Origin: Hypoxylon rubiginosum
Taxonomy: Eukaryota; Ascomycota; Sordariomycetes; Xylariales; Hypoxylaceae
Assembly (NCBI GenBank): GCA_902806565.1
Contig: CADCXA010000041.1
Coordinates: 372,001-436,000 of the forward strand
DNA: 64,000 nucleotides
Reading direction: 5' to 3'
Numbering within the stretch: the stretch's first letter is position 1; each line of letters begins with the position of its first letter. Positions 23,759 through 40,762 of the stretch are shown piece after piece. The notes beneath the pieces are model-generated. The model did not search any database, had not been told where the DNA came from, and saw only the letters and a list, made by a program, of their open reading frames with translations. Both the position numbers and the translations under genes were made by a program.

Positions 23759-26700
23759 ATATTTAAATTTTAATTTAATAATATTTACTTTTTTAATACT
23801 TTTTTTAATATTAATAATATAAATATTTTAAAAAAGATTTTTAAATTTATTTAATATATTATAATAATATATTATTATAAAAATTTATTAAACTTTAAAT
23901 TTATTAAAATAAAAAACATTAGATTTAAAAAAACAACGTGGAGATTTATAATACCTGTTATTTTAAATTTAAAAAAAAATATTAATATAAAACTTAAAAA
24001 AATATTTATAAAAATAACGGTTAAAAAAACTTTTATTTAAAAAGCGTATAAAAAAATAATATTTAAAAAAAGTGGTAAAATAAGTTTAAGTTTAATTTAT
24101 AAACTTTTTAAATTATTTATATTTATTATTACCTTTTTTTAAAAAAAATTAAATAAATATATAAACTTTTTCTTTTAATATTTAATAGTTTTTATAAAAT
24201 TAAAAAAACGGTTTTTAATTAATTTAATAATTATAAAAATTATCTTATTAAATATAATAAAATTAAAACTAATAATAAATTATTATATTTTTATATAGTT
24301 TTAAAGTTTAAAAATAATAATAATAATATTTATTATATTTTTTAAATAATAAAAAACTAATATATTATAAATTTAATAATATATTTAAACTTAATTAAAT
24401 GTTTTAATAATTAATTATAATATATTTTTAATAATTTTAAATTTAAATTTAAAATTATTATATTTAACTTTATTTTAAATAATTTAAATATACGGTTTTA
24501 TATATTATAACGGTAAATAAAAAAAATGTTCTGTTTTTTTATATTTATTATATTAATATTTTTAATTTAATAAAAAAAATAAAGTATTTAAAATTATATA
24601 TATATATATTTTTAATATTTTTAATTAAAATATAATAAGAAAAATAACTTTAAAACCCACTTTTAGTTATTTTTTAATAAAATCGCAAATACTTAAAAAT
24701 CTATTAATATTAATTAAATGTTAATATTTAATAACTAAATTTTTCTTATTATAAAAAAAAGGTTTAATTAAATTATTTTAATATTTAAAAAACATTAATT
24801 TTTATTAATTAAAATAACGTTAAATTATTATTTATTTTATTTTTAAAAGGTATTTTAATTAACATTATTTTTAAAGGTTAATAATTTAATATTTTAAACT
24901 TTAAGTAATTATTATTTTTTAAGATAAATTTAAATTTTTAAACTTAATAATAAAATAAATAATATTAAAAGTAAAAAATCTATAAAAAGTTTAATATAAT
25001 AAAATATTTTAATATATTAAATACTAGGTTATATAATATTATTATTTTCTTATAATCGCTTTTTAATATAATTTATAAAAATATTTTAAAATAAGTAAAA
25101 ATAAAAAAAAATTAAATATATATAAAATATTATAAAAAAATTATAAGTATTTATTTATTATTATTATTATTTAAATATAAATTAGTAATTTTTAGTTTTT
25201 TTATATATATTCTTTTATTTAATAAGTTTATTTTAATATTATATTATTTATTTATATATTACTTTATAAAAAATAAAGAATTAAATTAAATTATTAAAAA
25301 AATTATTAATAAATAATATTATTAATATGTTTTTTAACTTAATTTTTAGTTTAATTTAATTATATATTTATTAAAATAAATAATAATATAAATCTTTTAT
25401 TAAACTTAATATATTTTTACATTTAAAATAAAATAAAAAAAATAATAAATAATATATTTTTATTATAATTATATTTTATATATATAATATAAAAAAGAAG
25501 TATCTTAATATATTATTATATTATATAAAATAAATTATTTAATTTTTTTTATATTTATATTATAAATTTTTATAATTTTAATAATATTAAATATATATTA
25601 TTATAAAACTTATAAAATATAATTTAATTATTTTATATTAATATATAAAAATAAATTTAATATATATTTTAAAGTTTTATAATAAAAAAGTTTTAAATAT
25701 ATAATATTCTTTTTTAATTTTATATTTAATATAAAATTTATAATAATTAATTAGTAATATTTATTCCTAGTATTAATTATATTTTATACTTTTTAAAATT
25801 TAATTACTAGTAAAAAATATAAATATAAAACTTTATAATATATATAATAAATATAATTAAATAATTAAATATAATAATATTTTTTAAAATTATATTTTAT
25901 ATAAAATATAAAAAAAACTTTAATATATTAACTTATAAAATTTAAATTTATAACTTAATAAAATGGTTTAAATAACTAGTAAAAGTTTAAAAGATTTTTA
26001 TATAAAATATTTTAATATATTTAATTAATAATATATTAAAAAAGGATTTTAATATAAATATTTTTTTTTAAAAATAGAAATAATATTAATATATAATTAA
26101 AATATTATTAACTAATATTTTAAAATAATTACCTAATAAATAAATAAATTTTCCAAAGTTATAATATAATAAAATATATATTTAACTAGTTATATATTAT
26201 TAAAAAATAAGATATTTAAAAAATAATAAATTTAATAAATTTATTTAAACTAAAAAAAAAAAACATTAAAATATTCTATATTTAATAAAATATATATTAT
26301 TTAAAGAAATACACCTTTTTTTTTAAAGGTTTTTTCTTTTTTATATTAATAAGTTTTTATAATATTCTTTTATTATAATATTATAATTTATAATATTTTA
26401 TAATAACTATTTCTTATTTTTATATTTTTATTTAATAATAAATAATATAATAATTAAGGTTTTTTTTTTTATTTAAATATAATTTTTTAATTAATTTATT
26501 ATTATTTTATAATAAAAAATATCTTTTACTTATTTAAATATTTTTTTAATTTTATTAGTTTTAAAAAAATAATAATATTTATAATATTATTTACTTAAAA
26601 ATATATTATAAGTTATAATCGGTGAAAATTAATATATCACCCTTTTTTTTTTCTTTTTTTTTTATTATTATTTTTTAATAAACTTAAAGTTTAAAAATAT

Positions 26701-28584
26701 ATATATATATTTTTTTTTCATTATTATTTATATATTATATTTTTTGTTTATTAATTAATGTTTATTATATAAAACTAAAAAAATATCTTATTAAATAAAT
26801 AATTATAATATTAAAAAGAAAAAAAAATATTAATAATATACTTAAAAATAAATTCTTACGTATATACGTGTTATATTTTATTATTTAAACTTTATTTTTT
26901 TAAACTTTTATTTATTATTTATTATTTTTTATATAAATAAAAATCTAAATATATAAAATTATATTACTAGCTTTTTTTTTAAAATAATATATATTAAGTT
27001 ATTAAGGTTTTAATATTATATTATATATTTAATAAAACTATTATAATATATTTTTTATATATTATATTTTAATATTTAAATATATATTATAATATTAATT
27101 ATAAAATAAAATAAATAATTAAAAAATTAATAAGTTATTAAATTATAAGTATTAAAAAACATTTTTTTTTATTATTATTTTTATTATTATTAACAAGCTA
27201 ATAACTTTATTTAAATAATAAAGTTATTAATAAATTTATATTTTTATTTTAATAATATAAATTAAGATTTTAATAATAATTTAATATTAAATTTCTTTAC
27301 TTATAATTTATTAATTATATTATTATTATAATTAATATAATTATTAATTAATACTTTTATTATTTATATAATTTTATATTTTTAAGTTATTATTATTTAT
27401 TAAGTAATATTTAAATACTAATAAAAAATACTTTATATAATTTAATAAAAAATTTAAAAACCTTAAAAAATTTTTTTTATTTTATTTTTTATAATATAAC
27501 TATTAAAAAAAAAAGAAATTATAATATTTTCTATATATTTATAAAGTGTTTTATTATATTTTAAAATATAATAAAATATAATATATATAAATAAATTAAA
27601 TATTATATTTATAATATTAATTTTTAATAATTAAAAAAAATATCTTAAGTTAAAAATATAATATAATTATAAAATATAAAAATTTAACCTATTTTATTTA
27701 AAAGTTATATATAAAAAATTAATATAAAAGTAAAAATATAAAAAGGTTATATAATTTATAATTTTAATTATTATTATTATATAATAATTATATATTAAAA
27801 TAAATATATTATTTATTTTTTCTAGAATAAATATATAAATAACACTAGTTTTTATTTAAATAAAATATTAAAAAATGTTATATTATATATATTTATTATT
27901 AAAATATTAGTTATATTTATTTATATTTAACTTTATAAATAATATTAATAATAAACTATAAAAAAGATTTTACTAGTTTTTATTTAATAAAATATTATTA
28001 TTATAAAAATAAATAGTTTTTTTATTTTATTAATTTAATAAATTATATAAGGTTAATAATCTTTATATTAATTTAAATATAAATTTATTTATTTTATTAT
28101 TTAAACTATAGTTTTTTCGTTTTTTAATTAATATTATTAAATATACTTTTAATTAAAATTTTTTTTTTCTTATATATAGTTTATTAAAAACATTTATATA
28201 ACTTTATTTATTATAAAATTACTATTTAATATTATTTTAAAAACTTTATTATAAAAAAATAATTATTAATTATTATTTTTTGGTTTTTATATTACTTTAT
28301 AGCTTTAAATCTATATATTAAAATAATTAAATTATTTTAATTTAAAAATCTTATTATATATTATTTTATTATAACTTTATTTTATTTATTATAAAATTAT
28401 TACTTAAATAATTTTAAACTATTTAATTTAAAAATTTTTATTATAGCGAAATAATTTATAATTATTATTTTTAAATTATTTTACTGTTTTATAGTTTTAA
28501 GTTTTTATATTAAAATAATTAAATTCCTTAAACTTAAATATTTTTTTATATAGTTATTTATTATTAAAATTAAATATATAATAA
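23759..28584. other. AT-rich stretch, no gene
   Basis: RIP-saturated sequence. I see short homopolymer and AT simple repeats only, and no repeat boundary I can support. Confidence 0.6.
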
Positions 28585-28592
28585 TTAAATAA

Positions 28593-29333
28593 GAGCAACA
28601 CTCCTTGCGCAGTATGGCTCTCGCGAAAATCCGCGCAGTATCCGGGTTGGCGCATATCGGACCCCCGCACTAGCAAATCTCCTCACAATTCGCATACAAA
28701 TCTGTTAGCGCCGCGGTACACAATTCGCCATTACAAAATAAAGGCTTTTGCCAATTCCCAGCATTCGTTACAATATAATTCAATCAATTCAACTGGCTGT
28801 TATATGATACCGCCATCAATCAATAGAGCAGAAAATAGCAAAAATATTAATATAGGTTGCACCCTCATCCGATATCTGGTTTCAATTGAATTGACCTTTG
28901 AATATAAGGTCTTTGATATCCAAAGTTAGCTTTCAAGGGTATCACGTGACACCCCTCGGCCACATTCTCTTTGAAGATATCAACCTTTATTCTTGAATAT
29001 CTCCTCAGCCAAAGCATGCACCAGGCCGAGACCTATATCATTTAAAAGCTCTCAGTTAGGCGAAACTTTTAGGCCAGGTTGCACCATTTGCATACTCAGG
29101 CCAGTCTAGATACGTGGAGTAATAAGTCAGATCCCAAGGGAATGGCCTGGAATTCAATTGGAGATTTGGTGAAAAATTAGTATCTTGGATAGCTCGGATA
29201 ATTTGACACTATCAGGGTTTGGTGCACATTTATATGGATAGCTGTTAGTGCGGGGTTTTCGGCGCTAGATATGTACAAACACGGATACTGCGCGGATTTT
29301 CGCGAGAGCCATACTGCGCAAGGAGTGTTGCTC
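28593..29333. mobile_element. intact 741-bp MITE with 52-bp perfect inverted repeats
   Basis: It starts GAGCAACACTCCTTGCGCAG and ends with the exact reverse complement; the inverted repeats are perfect for 52 bp and continue imperfectly for about 40 more. The 8-bp duplication TTAAATAA flanks it (28,585-28,592 and 29,334-29,341). There is no coding frame, so it is non-autonomous; an 8-bp duplication points to an hAT- or P-type transposase supplied in trans. It has normal GC in a RIP-saturated background and so is a recent arrival. The interior contains TCACGTGA near 28,939. Confidence 0.93.
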
Positions 29334-29341
29334 TTAAATAA

Positions 29342-32300
29342 ATAACTAAAAAAATATATAAAAAAATATAAACTAAATTAAATAAACTTAAATTATAATA
29401 TAATTATTTTTATTATAAGTGTAATAAGATTTATATAATTATATTTTTATTATTTTTTAATATAGATTTTAATTTATTTTTATTAATTTTTACTATTTAA
29501 TATATTATTTAATTAAACTTTTTAATTTTATTTAATTTAATATTATTTTTTAGTTATTTTAATTTATTTATATTATTTATATTAAATTATAAGTTGGTTT
29601 TATAATAAAATATTATAATATTGTTTTTTATAATTATAATAATATATAAAAATAATATTTTTTTTAAGTTATTTAACTTTTTATTTTATTTAAAAAGTTT
29701 TATTATATAGTTTATACTTAGTTAATTTATATAAAACTTATTATAATATAATTTAAAGTTTATAAATATAAAAAAAAAATTTAAAAGTTTTTAATAAATA
29801 AATATTAATATAATTTTATTTTAAATATTAAAAACATAGAAATTATATTAAACTAAATATAAAAACTATATAAAAAAAAATTTTTCTAGGATTTTTATAT
29901 AATTATATTATTATTTATAGATAATAATTTTTAAGGGATTTATATTAATTATTATTATAATAATTAAGTTATTAACTATATTTTTTATTATAATTAATAA
30001 AAAAATCTCTTAATTTTATTATATTTATTAATATATATATAGTTTTATAAATTTAAATTAATTAATTATTATAAGTAATTAATAAAAATAATAAATATAA
30101 AAATTAAATAAAAAGTTTTATTTTATTATTAAGTTAATTCTTTTTTAAAAAACCTATTATAATAAATAATAATATAAGTTTTAATATTAAAAACAACTTT
30201 AATTAAATCATTTATTAATAAATTATTATTATTTTAATATCTATAAATAAAATATAAAAAATAATATAAATTATATTTAAAAAATATTTAAATATAAATA
30301 AACTAGTATTTTTTTTATTAACATTTAAAATAATTATTATTATAATTTTAATAACACTAAAAAATTAGCTTTTTTATTTTTAAATAATTTTTTAATATTT
30401 TAAGTTATAATTTTTAATTACGATTTTTTTTATAAAAACGTTTATAAAATATAAATCTAATAGTAATAAAAAAATAAAAACTAGATTTTAACAATTTAAA
30501 TTATTATTAAAACTTATATTTAATATTAATTATAATAATAAATTTTATTATATAATATTTAAAATATTACTGGTAGAATTTAAATTAAAAAATAATATAA
30601 TATTTATTATATAAACCTTTTTATTTATAAGAATATTTCGATTTATAAAAAAAAACAAAAATAAGATTATTAGTTATTAATTAATTTAAATATTTAATAT
30701 TAATATTAATAATAATAATTAATTTTAAATTAAATATTAAATTAATAATAATTTTTATAATTAATTTTTAAAGGTTTAAAAAAATCTTATTTATAATATA
30801 ATTATTAATTAAATCAATTTTATTATTTAAATTTTCATTTCTTATAAATTAATTAATATGATTATTTTTAATATTAAAAGTTAAACTATTATTTTTATTT
30901 ATATTTTTATTTTTATTTAAATTTTTATTTTTATTTTTTAAGATTTTAAAAAGTTTTTTTTTAATTAAAACGTAATTTAGTTTTAAATAAAACATTTAAC
31001 AAAATAAAATTATAATTATTAACTTTATTTTTTAATTATTAGTTATAAAATTTATAAGTATAATAATAAATATTAAAATATTTTTTTTAAAAAGGTTTTT
31101 TATATATTTTATTTTTATAATAAATTTATTATATAATTAGTTTATAATTTTATTTATTATAAAATATAGTTAATTTAAATATAAATTTATTTTATTATTT
31201 TTATAATATTAAGAAAATATTTTTTAAATCTTTTAATTAAAAAAAAAAACATATAAAAAATATAAACACTTTTAAATAAAAATTACTTATTTAACTTTTT
31301 ATTTTATTAAAAATAAATCTACGTTTTAATAAAAACTTTATATTTAAATAATAAGTTAATATTATAAAAAACTATATATTAATTATTAAAAGATTTATAA
31401 ATTTATTTAATAAAAAAAACAGTAATAAAATCTTTTATTATAAATTTAAAAATTATTTTTTTTACTTATAATATATATAAACTATTTTATATAATATTAA
31501 AATATTTATAAATATAAATAATAAAAATAATCTAATAAATTTATATTTAAATTTATAATAAATTAATTAATATAATAATATTTTATTTTAACTCCTTAAA
31601 ATTTTTATTAATTATTTAAATATTTAAAGGTTTAATTTATTAAATAAAAATATATAAATTTTATGGTTTTAATAATAAAGTTTTTTTAAAAAAAAATAAG
31701 CCGTGATTATTAATTATATATTATAAAAATATTATAAAATTCCTTATTTTAAAAAAATAAACTTTTATAAAAAATAAATATTAATAATAAATATTAAAAT
31801 AATATTATTTTAATAAATAAATTATTTTATAGTTTTATTATAATTATAAATATTTTTAATTTATATAATAATAATAACGAATAAAAAAAAAGTTATAATT
31901 AAAGTTATTATAAATTAATAAATATTTTAAAATAATAAAATTTAAAAATATAATTATAAATTTAAAACTAATATATAATAATTAAATTAAATATATTTAA
32001 ATAATATTTAAACTTTTTAATTTTAATAATTATAAAAAATTAATTTATTTATAATTATATATATTTTTTATTTATTTTTATAATTATTATAATTTATTAT
32101 TTTAAATATTATTAATATATTTATTTTATTTTAATTTAATATATTATTTTTATAAACTTTATAAATAAAATTTTATATAGTTATATTATATAACCTTTTT
32201 TTAAAAACATTTATTAAAATTTAAAAATAATTATTATTTCTTATAAATATTATTATATTTATTTTAAATATTTTAAATAAATTTTTACTTTAAAAAATTA

Positions 32301-33606
32301 AGTTTATAATATATTATTAGTTTAATTAATTTTATATAATAAACATTTTAATAAAATTATATATTTAATAATAGCTTTTATTAAAATTTATAATAAAAAA
32401 AAAAGAAATATTATTTTATTATTTTTAAAAGTTTAATAAATAATATTTTTAATAATATAACAAATAAAAATATAAGTTTAAACCAATATAATAAAAATTA
32501 AAATTATTAAATAAAGGCGGTTATTTTTAAAATAATTATTTAAAAACTTAAAAAAAAGTTAAAAGTTTTTAATATAATTTATTTTTTTTTTAAAAAAAGT
32601 TAATAATATATAATATTTAAATTATCTTTTAATTATAAAATATTTATATTTATATAAACTAATAATACTAAGTTTTTTAAGTTTTAAATATAAATAAACT
32701 TTAAATATTTTATTTATATTAATAAATTATATTATAAAAGTTTATTATTAGAAATTTATATAAAATAATAAAGGAAATAAAAATATAAAACAAAAAAAAA
32801 ATATAAATAAAAAAAAATAAATATTAAATTATATTAAAATAAAAAATATAACACTATATAAATATAAAAAAAGAATTATTAAAAAGGTATTTAATAATAA
32901 TAAAAAAGTTATATAAAAAAATATTTTTAATAAATATAAAAACGAATAATATTTTTTATAAATTAATAATATAACATTTTTTATTAAATTATTTTATTTA
33001 TTATTAAAGTTTATATTTAATTAAACATTTTTTTTTATAGTATTTTATTTAAAAACTTTTTATATATTTTATATTTAATATTATTTATTAATTAAAACTT
33101 ATTTACTTAATTAAAAATTATTAAATTATTATTAAACAAAATTTTTTATCGTTATTTTTTTTATTATTATTTATTATATTAATATTAATTTTCTTTTTTA
33201 TAGATTATTTATATAAATATATAAATATAACTTTTTTATTTATAAAAATAATATAATCTTTTTAATTTTTATTATATTTTAATTTTTTAATTTTCTTTTT
33301 AAATATATATTTTACTTTTTAAAATAATTTAATTATATTTTTTATTTAATATATAATAAATCTACTAAATAAATTAAAATAAAATATAAAAAGATTTAAT
33401 TAATATTAAAAATATATTAATAAATTTTTAATAATTATAAATTATAAATTTAATAAAAAAATAAATATTTTTATTTAATAATTATTTTTAAAATTAATAG
33501 ATTTTAAAAATAAAGTATTTTATATTTATAATTTTAATAAGTTATTTATAAATTAATATTATTTTTATTTTATATAATATTTATTAAATAAACTAATAAT
33601 TTATAT
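29342..33606. other. AT-rich stretch, no gene
   Basis: RIP-saturated DNA between the intact MITE and the third copy of the short LTR-type element. I see no supported gene or repeat boundary. Confidence 0.6.
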
Positions 33607-35448
<1,842 letters not shown>

Positions 35449-35452
35449 ATAT

Positions 35453-35947
35453 AAATAATATTTTTTATATAATATAATTTTCGTTAATTTTTCACGTAAT
35501 ATTTAAGTTATATATATTTTATTTTATTTTATATTAATAGTTTTTTATATAATTAATTATATAAAGTTATTAATATATAGTTTTACTAGTTAATAAAAAT
35601 ATAAATATTATATTTTTAAGTTTTAATTATTTTTAAATATTAACGTTTTATTATTAATTATATATAAAATATATTTTATATTAAAGGTTTTATATAATTA
35701 ATAGTTTTTAAATTATTTTAATTTAAAGTTAATATATTTTTTAATTATATAATTACTTTTATTTATTATAACTATAAATAAATATTATATAACTTTAAAA
35801 ATCTATATTTTAAAGCTTTATATTAATAGTTTTATATAATTAATTATATATAAAATTATTAATATAAAATAAGTAAAATAAAATATATATAATTTAAATA
35901 CTACGCGAAAAATCAGCGAGAGCTATATTACGTAAAAAATATTACTT
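35453..35947. mobile_element. RIP-decayed MITE, subfamily B (about 495 bp)
   Basis: Both ends match the first 30 bp of the intact MITE repeat after allowing C to T and G to A changes, then share a different interior with 38,787-39,352. The right end still keeps GCGAGAG and CGCG. The terminal inverted repeats exceed 90 bp. The flanking 8-mers agree at 7 of 8 only after shifting one base, so the target duplication is unsure. Confidence 0.72.
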
Positions 35948-35955
35948 TTAATATA

Positions 35956-38778
35956 TTATTATAATTTTTTAATAATTATTTAAAATTTAATATTTTATAT
36001 TTTTAATATTATTAATATTTATTAAAAAGATTTTTTTATTATATTATTTATATTCGCTTTTTTATTAAAAACTTTAATATTTTTTTAAAGTTAATTAATT
36101 ACGCTTTTATTTATATATAAAATTTATTTTTATTATAATTTTTAATTTTATTTAATATTTATATTAGTTTAATTATACGGATTATTCTTTATATTAATAA
36201 AAAGTATAAATAATTATATATAAAAAATATATTATTAATATTAAATATAAAAAAGTTTTAATTATTTATTATTTAATAATATTTTAAAAATTTTATATAT
36301 ATTTGTTTTTTATTATTATTAAGGTTTTATAGTTATTAAAAAAGAAAATTTTAATTATTATATTAATTTTTATTATAATTATTAAATTATTTTTAAATTT
36401 AAAAACTAAATAACTTTTTAATATTTTTTATTATAAAGTTATAAACTATATAATAATTTTTATAAATAACGTAATAATTATAATAAAAGTTTTATTTAAA
36501 AATTTAAAGAATATTATAAATAATATTTATATTTTATAATATAATTTTAATTAGTTAAAAATAAAAAACTTATTATTATATTTAAATTTTTAAAGATTTA
36601 TTATAATAATAATATTATAATAATTAATAGAAAATAATTACTTATATTTTAATATTAATATAAATAATAACTTTTAAAATATATAAAAAGATTTAAATAA
36701 AATTATATTTATTAAAATATTATAACATATAATATATATATTAAACTTAATATAAAAAACTATAAAATAATTTAAATAAATATTTTTATAAAATAACTAC
36801 TTATTTATATTTAATATTAATAAAAATAAAAATAAATAAATTAAAAATAAAATAATAATAAATAAATTTAATGAATTTAATAAAATAACTAAAAATTTAT
36901 ACTTTATAAAAACGTTTTTAAATAATAATAATATTAATAAAAATAATTAAGTATAAATAATTTAAAATAAAAAAAGGATTATAATAAATAATGTTTTTTT
37001 TTCTAGTAAATTTTTTATTAATAAATTATTTATAAATATCTTTATTAATATAAAATAAAACTTTAAATTATTTATAATAATTAGCTTATCTAGCTTTTTT
37101 TTACTTGGTAATAATTAAATTAATAATATTAAAAAAGCGTTTTTTATTTAAAAATCCTTTTATATAATAAAAATACTATTAATTATAAAAAAGTTAAATA
37201 ATAATTTTAACTTTAAAATAATAAAATAATAAATTATAAAAAATTAATTATATTTATAAATATATTTAAAAAATTAATTTATAATTATATAAAACCCTTA
37301 TTCTTTTATAAAAATATTTATTAAGATTTTGTTTTATAAATAAAAAGGTTTAATAATATTAAATAAAAAATAATAATTTAATAAAAATAATATTTTAAAA
37401 TAAAGTTTTAATTTAAAAACATAAATTTTTATTAAATTATATTAATATAATAATATTACTATAACTTATTTTATTTTATTTTTCTTTATATTTAATTAAA
37501 TTATAAAAAATAACAATAAAAAAATTAATTAAATTTCAATAAAAAAATCTTTTTTTTATTAAATTTAAATTTTATTTAAATTTATTATTTATAAAAAACT
37601 ATTATAAACTAATTAAAAGTTATAAAAATATAAAGCAATTAATAATTTAAATATATTAAAAATATTAAAAAAAATTATTATATTTAACTATTAATAACTA
37701 TTTTTTAATAAAAAGAAAATTTATTAATATAATATAATAAAAAATTTAATACTTTTATATAGTTTATTTATAATTTAATTTATAATAAACTTAAATAATT
37801 TATTATTATTTATTTATATTAAAATAAATAAATACTTTTATAGCTTATATTATTTATAATAAATTTAATAATAATTAAATAAATATTTATTAAAAAAACA
37901 TTTACTTATATTAAAAAAAATAAACCAGGATTTTATATTAACTATTTATTGGTTTTATAATTATATAAAACCATTTCTTTAAAAAATCGTTTATATTAAC
38001 ATTATAAATAATATATTTAACTTAATATATTAATATTTTAATATTATTAAAATAAATAATTAAGGTATTTTTTATTTATATAACTTTTTATAGTTTTTTA
38101 ATAATATAAAAATTAAAAATCTAATTATAAATATTATAACTAATAAATTTAAAAAAATATAATAGTTTTTAATTTAAATTAATAAATATTTTTAAAAAGA
38201 TTTTAATTATAACATTTTTAAGTAAATAACTTAAAATAAAATAAATAACTATTTATAATTAAAAAAAAAACTAAAAATAATAAATATAATATATAATAAC
38301 TATTTTATAAAAATATAAATATAATATTATATATTATAAATATATTAAAAGAAAAGTAAAAGTAAAAAAAAATTATTATATAATAAAATAATATTCTTTT
38401 AAATAGTGTTAATTATTAATTAAATAAATATATATTAATAATAATAATATATTATAAATTTAATGTTATTTTTTATATTATATATAATAAAATAAAATTA
38501 TAATAATTATTTTATATTATAATTATAATTTTATTATAAGTTTTATAAATATATAAACTCTTATTTTATTTTATTATATTATAAACTATATTATTAAATT
38601 AAAAACATTTATATATTAAAAATTAATTTTTTTAATTACTTATTTTAATATTTTAATAAAATTATTAAACTTTATTAATAATAAAAACTAAAATAAAATA
38701 ATATAAAATTTAATAATTTAAATTTTTAATAAAGTTTTTTTAAAAAAAAAGTTTTTTTTTATTAATATATATAACTAT
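35956..38778. other. AT-rich stretch, no gene
   Basis: RIP-saturated sequence between two decayed MITEs. Nothing supportable seen. Confidence 0.6.
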
Positions 38779-38786
38779 ATTTTAAA

Positions 38787-39352
38787 AAATAACACTTTTT
38801 ATATAATATAACTCTCGTTGATTTTTCGTGTAATATTTAAGTTATATATATTTTATTTTATTTGTTTTATATTAACAGCTTTTTATATAATTAATTATAT
38901 AAAACTATTAATATAAAATTTTAATAATTATTATAAATATATATTTAACTATAAAATATAAATTTCTAAAATTACGTAACATTTATTTATAGTTATAATA
39001 AATAAAAATAATTAATAATTAATTAAATAACTATATAATTAAAAAATATATTAATTTTAAATTAAAATAATTTAAAAACTATTAATTATATAAAACCTTT
39101 AATATAAAATATAGTTTATATATAATATAAATAATTAAAATATATAAAATATATATATGTAATATTTAAAAACAATTAAAATTTAAAAATATAATATTTA
39201 TATTTTTACTAGCTAATAAAAATATATATTAATAATTTTATAATATATTTATATAGTAAAATAATTAACGGGACGTTATTTTATAAAATATATATAATTT
39301 AAATATTACGTGAAAAATTAACGAGAGTTATATTATATAAAAAATGTTATTT
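38787..39352. mobile_element. RIP-decayed MITE, subfamily B (566 bp)
   Basis: The ends align with the intact MITE ends after RIP-type changes (TAACACT for CAACACT; ACTCTCG kept). The flanking duplication ATTTTAAA is perfect (38,779-38,786 and 39,353-39,360). The interior corresponds to the 35,453 element in reverse orientation. Confidence 0.82.
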
Positions 39353-40014
39353 ATTTTAAATTATAATATATTTTATTACTTTAAATTTTAATAACATTAA
39401 ATATATTATAAGTTTTTATATTAAATAATATAAAATTAATAAAAATATTTATAAAAACTAATTTTAATTATTAATAATAAAAATAATATATTAATTATAA
39501 AATTATTTATTTTTTTAAATAAAATTATAAATATTAAATTAAATATTTTTAAAGTATATTAATATTATAATTTTATATTTTATTATTTATATTTATATAA
39601 CTATGTTTTTTTTATTAATATAATTATTAAATTTTATATATAAATATATTATAAAATAAGCTATATAAAAAGATAATTAATTAATTATATTAAATTTATT
39701 AATAAATTAATTATTATTAAATTTTATTAAAAAATAATAATTAAAAATAAGATTTAAACTTTTTTTTAATAAGGAAATTCTTTTTAAATTTTAAAAAAGA
39801 TTTTATATATAATTACAATATTATATTTTATTTTAATTTTTTTATTTTATAAAAGGATTTTTTTAATAAAAAATTTAAAATATTTTTAAAGATTTAAAAA
39901 GCTTATAAAAAAAATTTAAACTATTATTTATAGTTTATTAATAATAATTTCGATTTTATAAAAATTTTTAAAAAAGATATTATATAAAATATAAAAATAT
40001 AAGATATTTATATA

Positions 40015-40754
40015 AAATAATATTTTTTACGTAATATAGTTTTTATAAAAATCCACGTAATATTTAAATTAATATATATCGGATTTTTATATTAATAAAT
40101 TTCTTTATAATTTATATATAAATTTATTAATATTATAATATATAATTTATTATTATAAAATAAAAGCTTTATTAATTTTTAGTATTTATTATAATATAAT
40201 TTAATTAATTTAACTGGTTATTATATAATATTATTATTAATTAATAAAATAAAAAATAATAAAAATATTAATATAAGTTATATTTTTATTTAATTTTTAA
40301 TTTTAATTAAATTAATTTTTAAATATAAAATTTTTAATATTTAAAATTAGTTTTTAAAAGTATTATATAATATTTTTTAATTATATTTTTTTTGAAAATA
40401 TTAATTTTTATTTTTAAATATTTTCTTAGTTAAAATATATATTAAACCGAGATTTATATTATTTAAAAGCTTTTAATTAAGCGAAACTTTTAAGCTAAAT
40501 TATATTATTTATATATTTAAATTAATTTAAATATATAAAATAATAAGTTAAATTTTAAAAAATAATTTAAAATTTAATTAAAAATTTAATAAAAAATTAA
40601 TATTTTAAATAACTTAGATAATTTAATATTATTAAAATTTAATATAAATTTATATAAATAATTATTAATATAAGGTTTTTAACGTTAAATATATATAAAT
40701 TTAAATATTACGTGAAAAATTAATAAAAGTTATATTACGTAAAAAGTATTATTT
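40015..40754. mobile_element. RIP-decayed copy of the intact MITE (740 bp)
   Basis: It aligns end to end with 28,593-29,333 (740 against 741 bp) and keeps a perfect 8-bp duplication TTTATATA (40,007-40,014 and 40,755-40,762). In the part matching 28,778-28,870, 28 of 32 G/C positions of the intact copy are changed by my count, all C to T or G to A. This directly demonstrates RIP in this genome. Confidence 0.92.
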
Positions 40755-40762
40755 TTTATATA

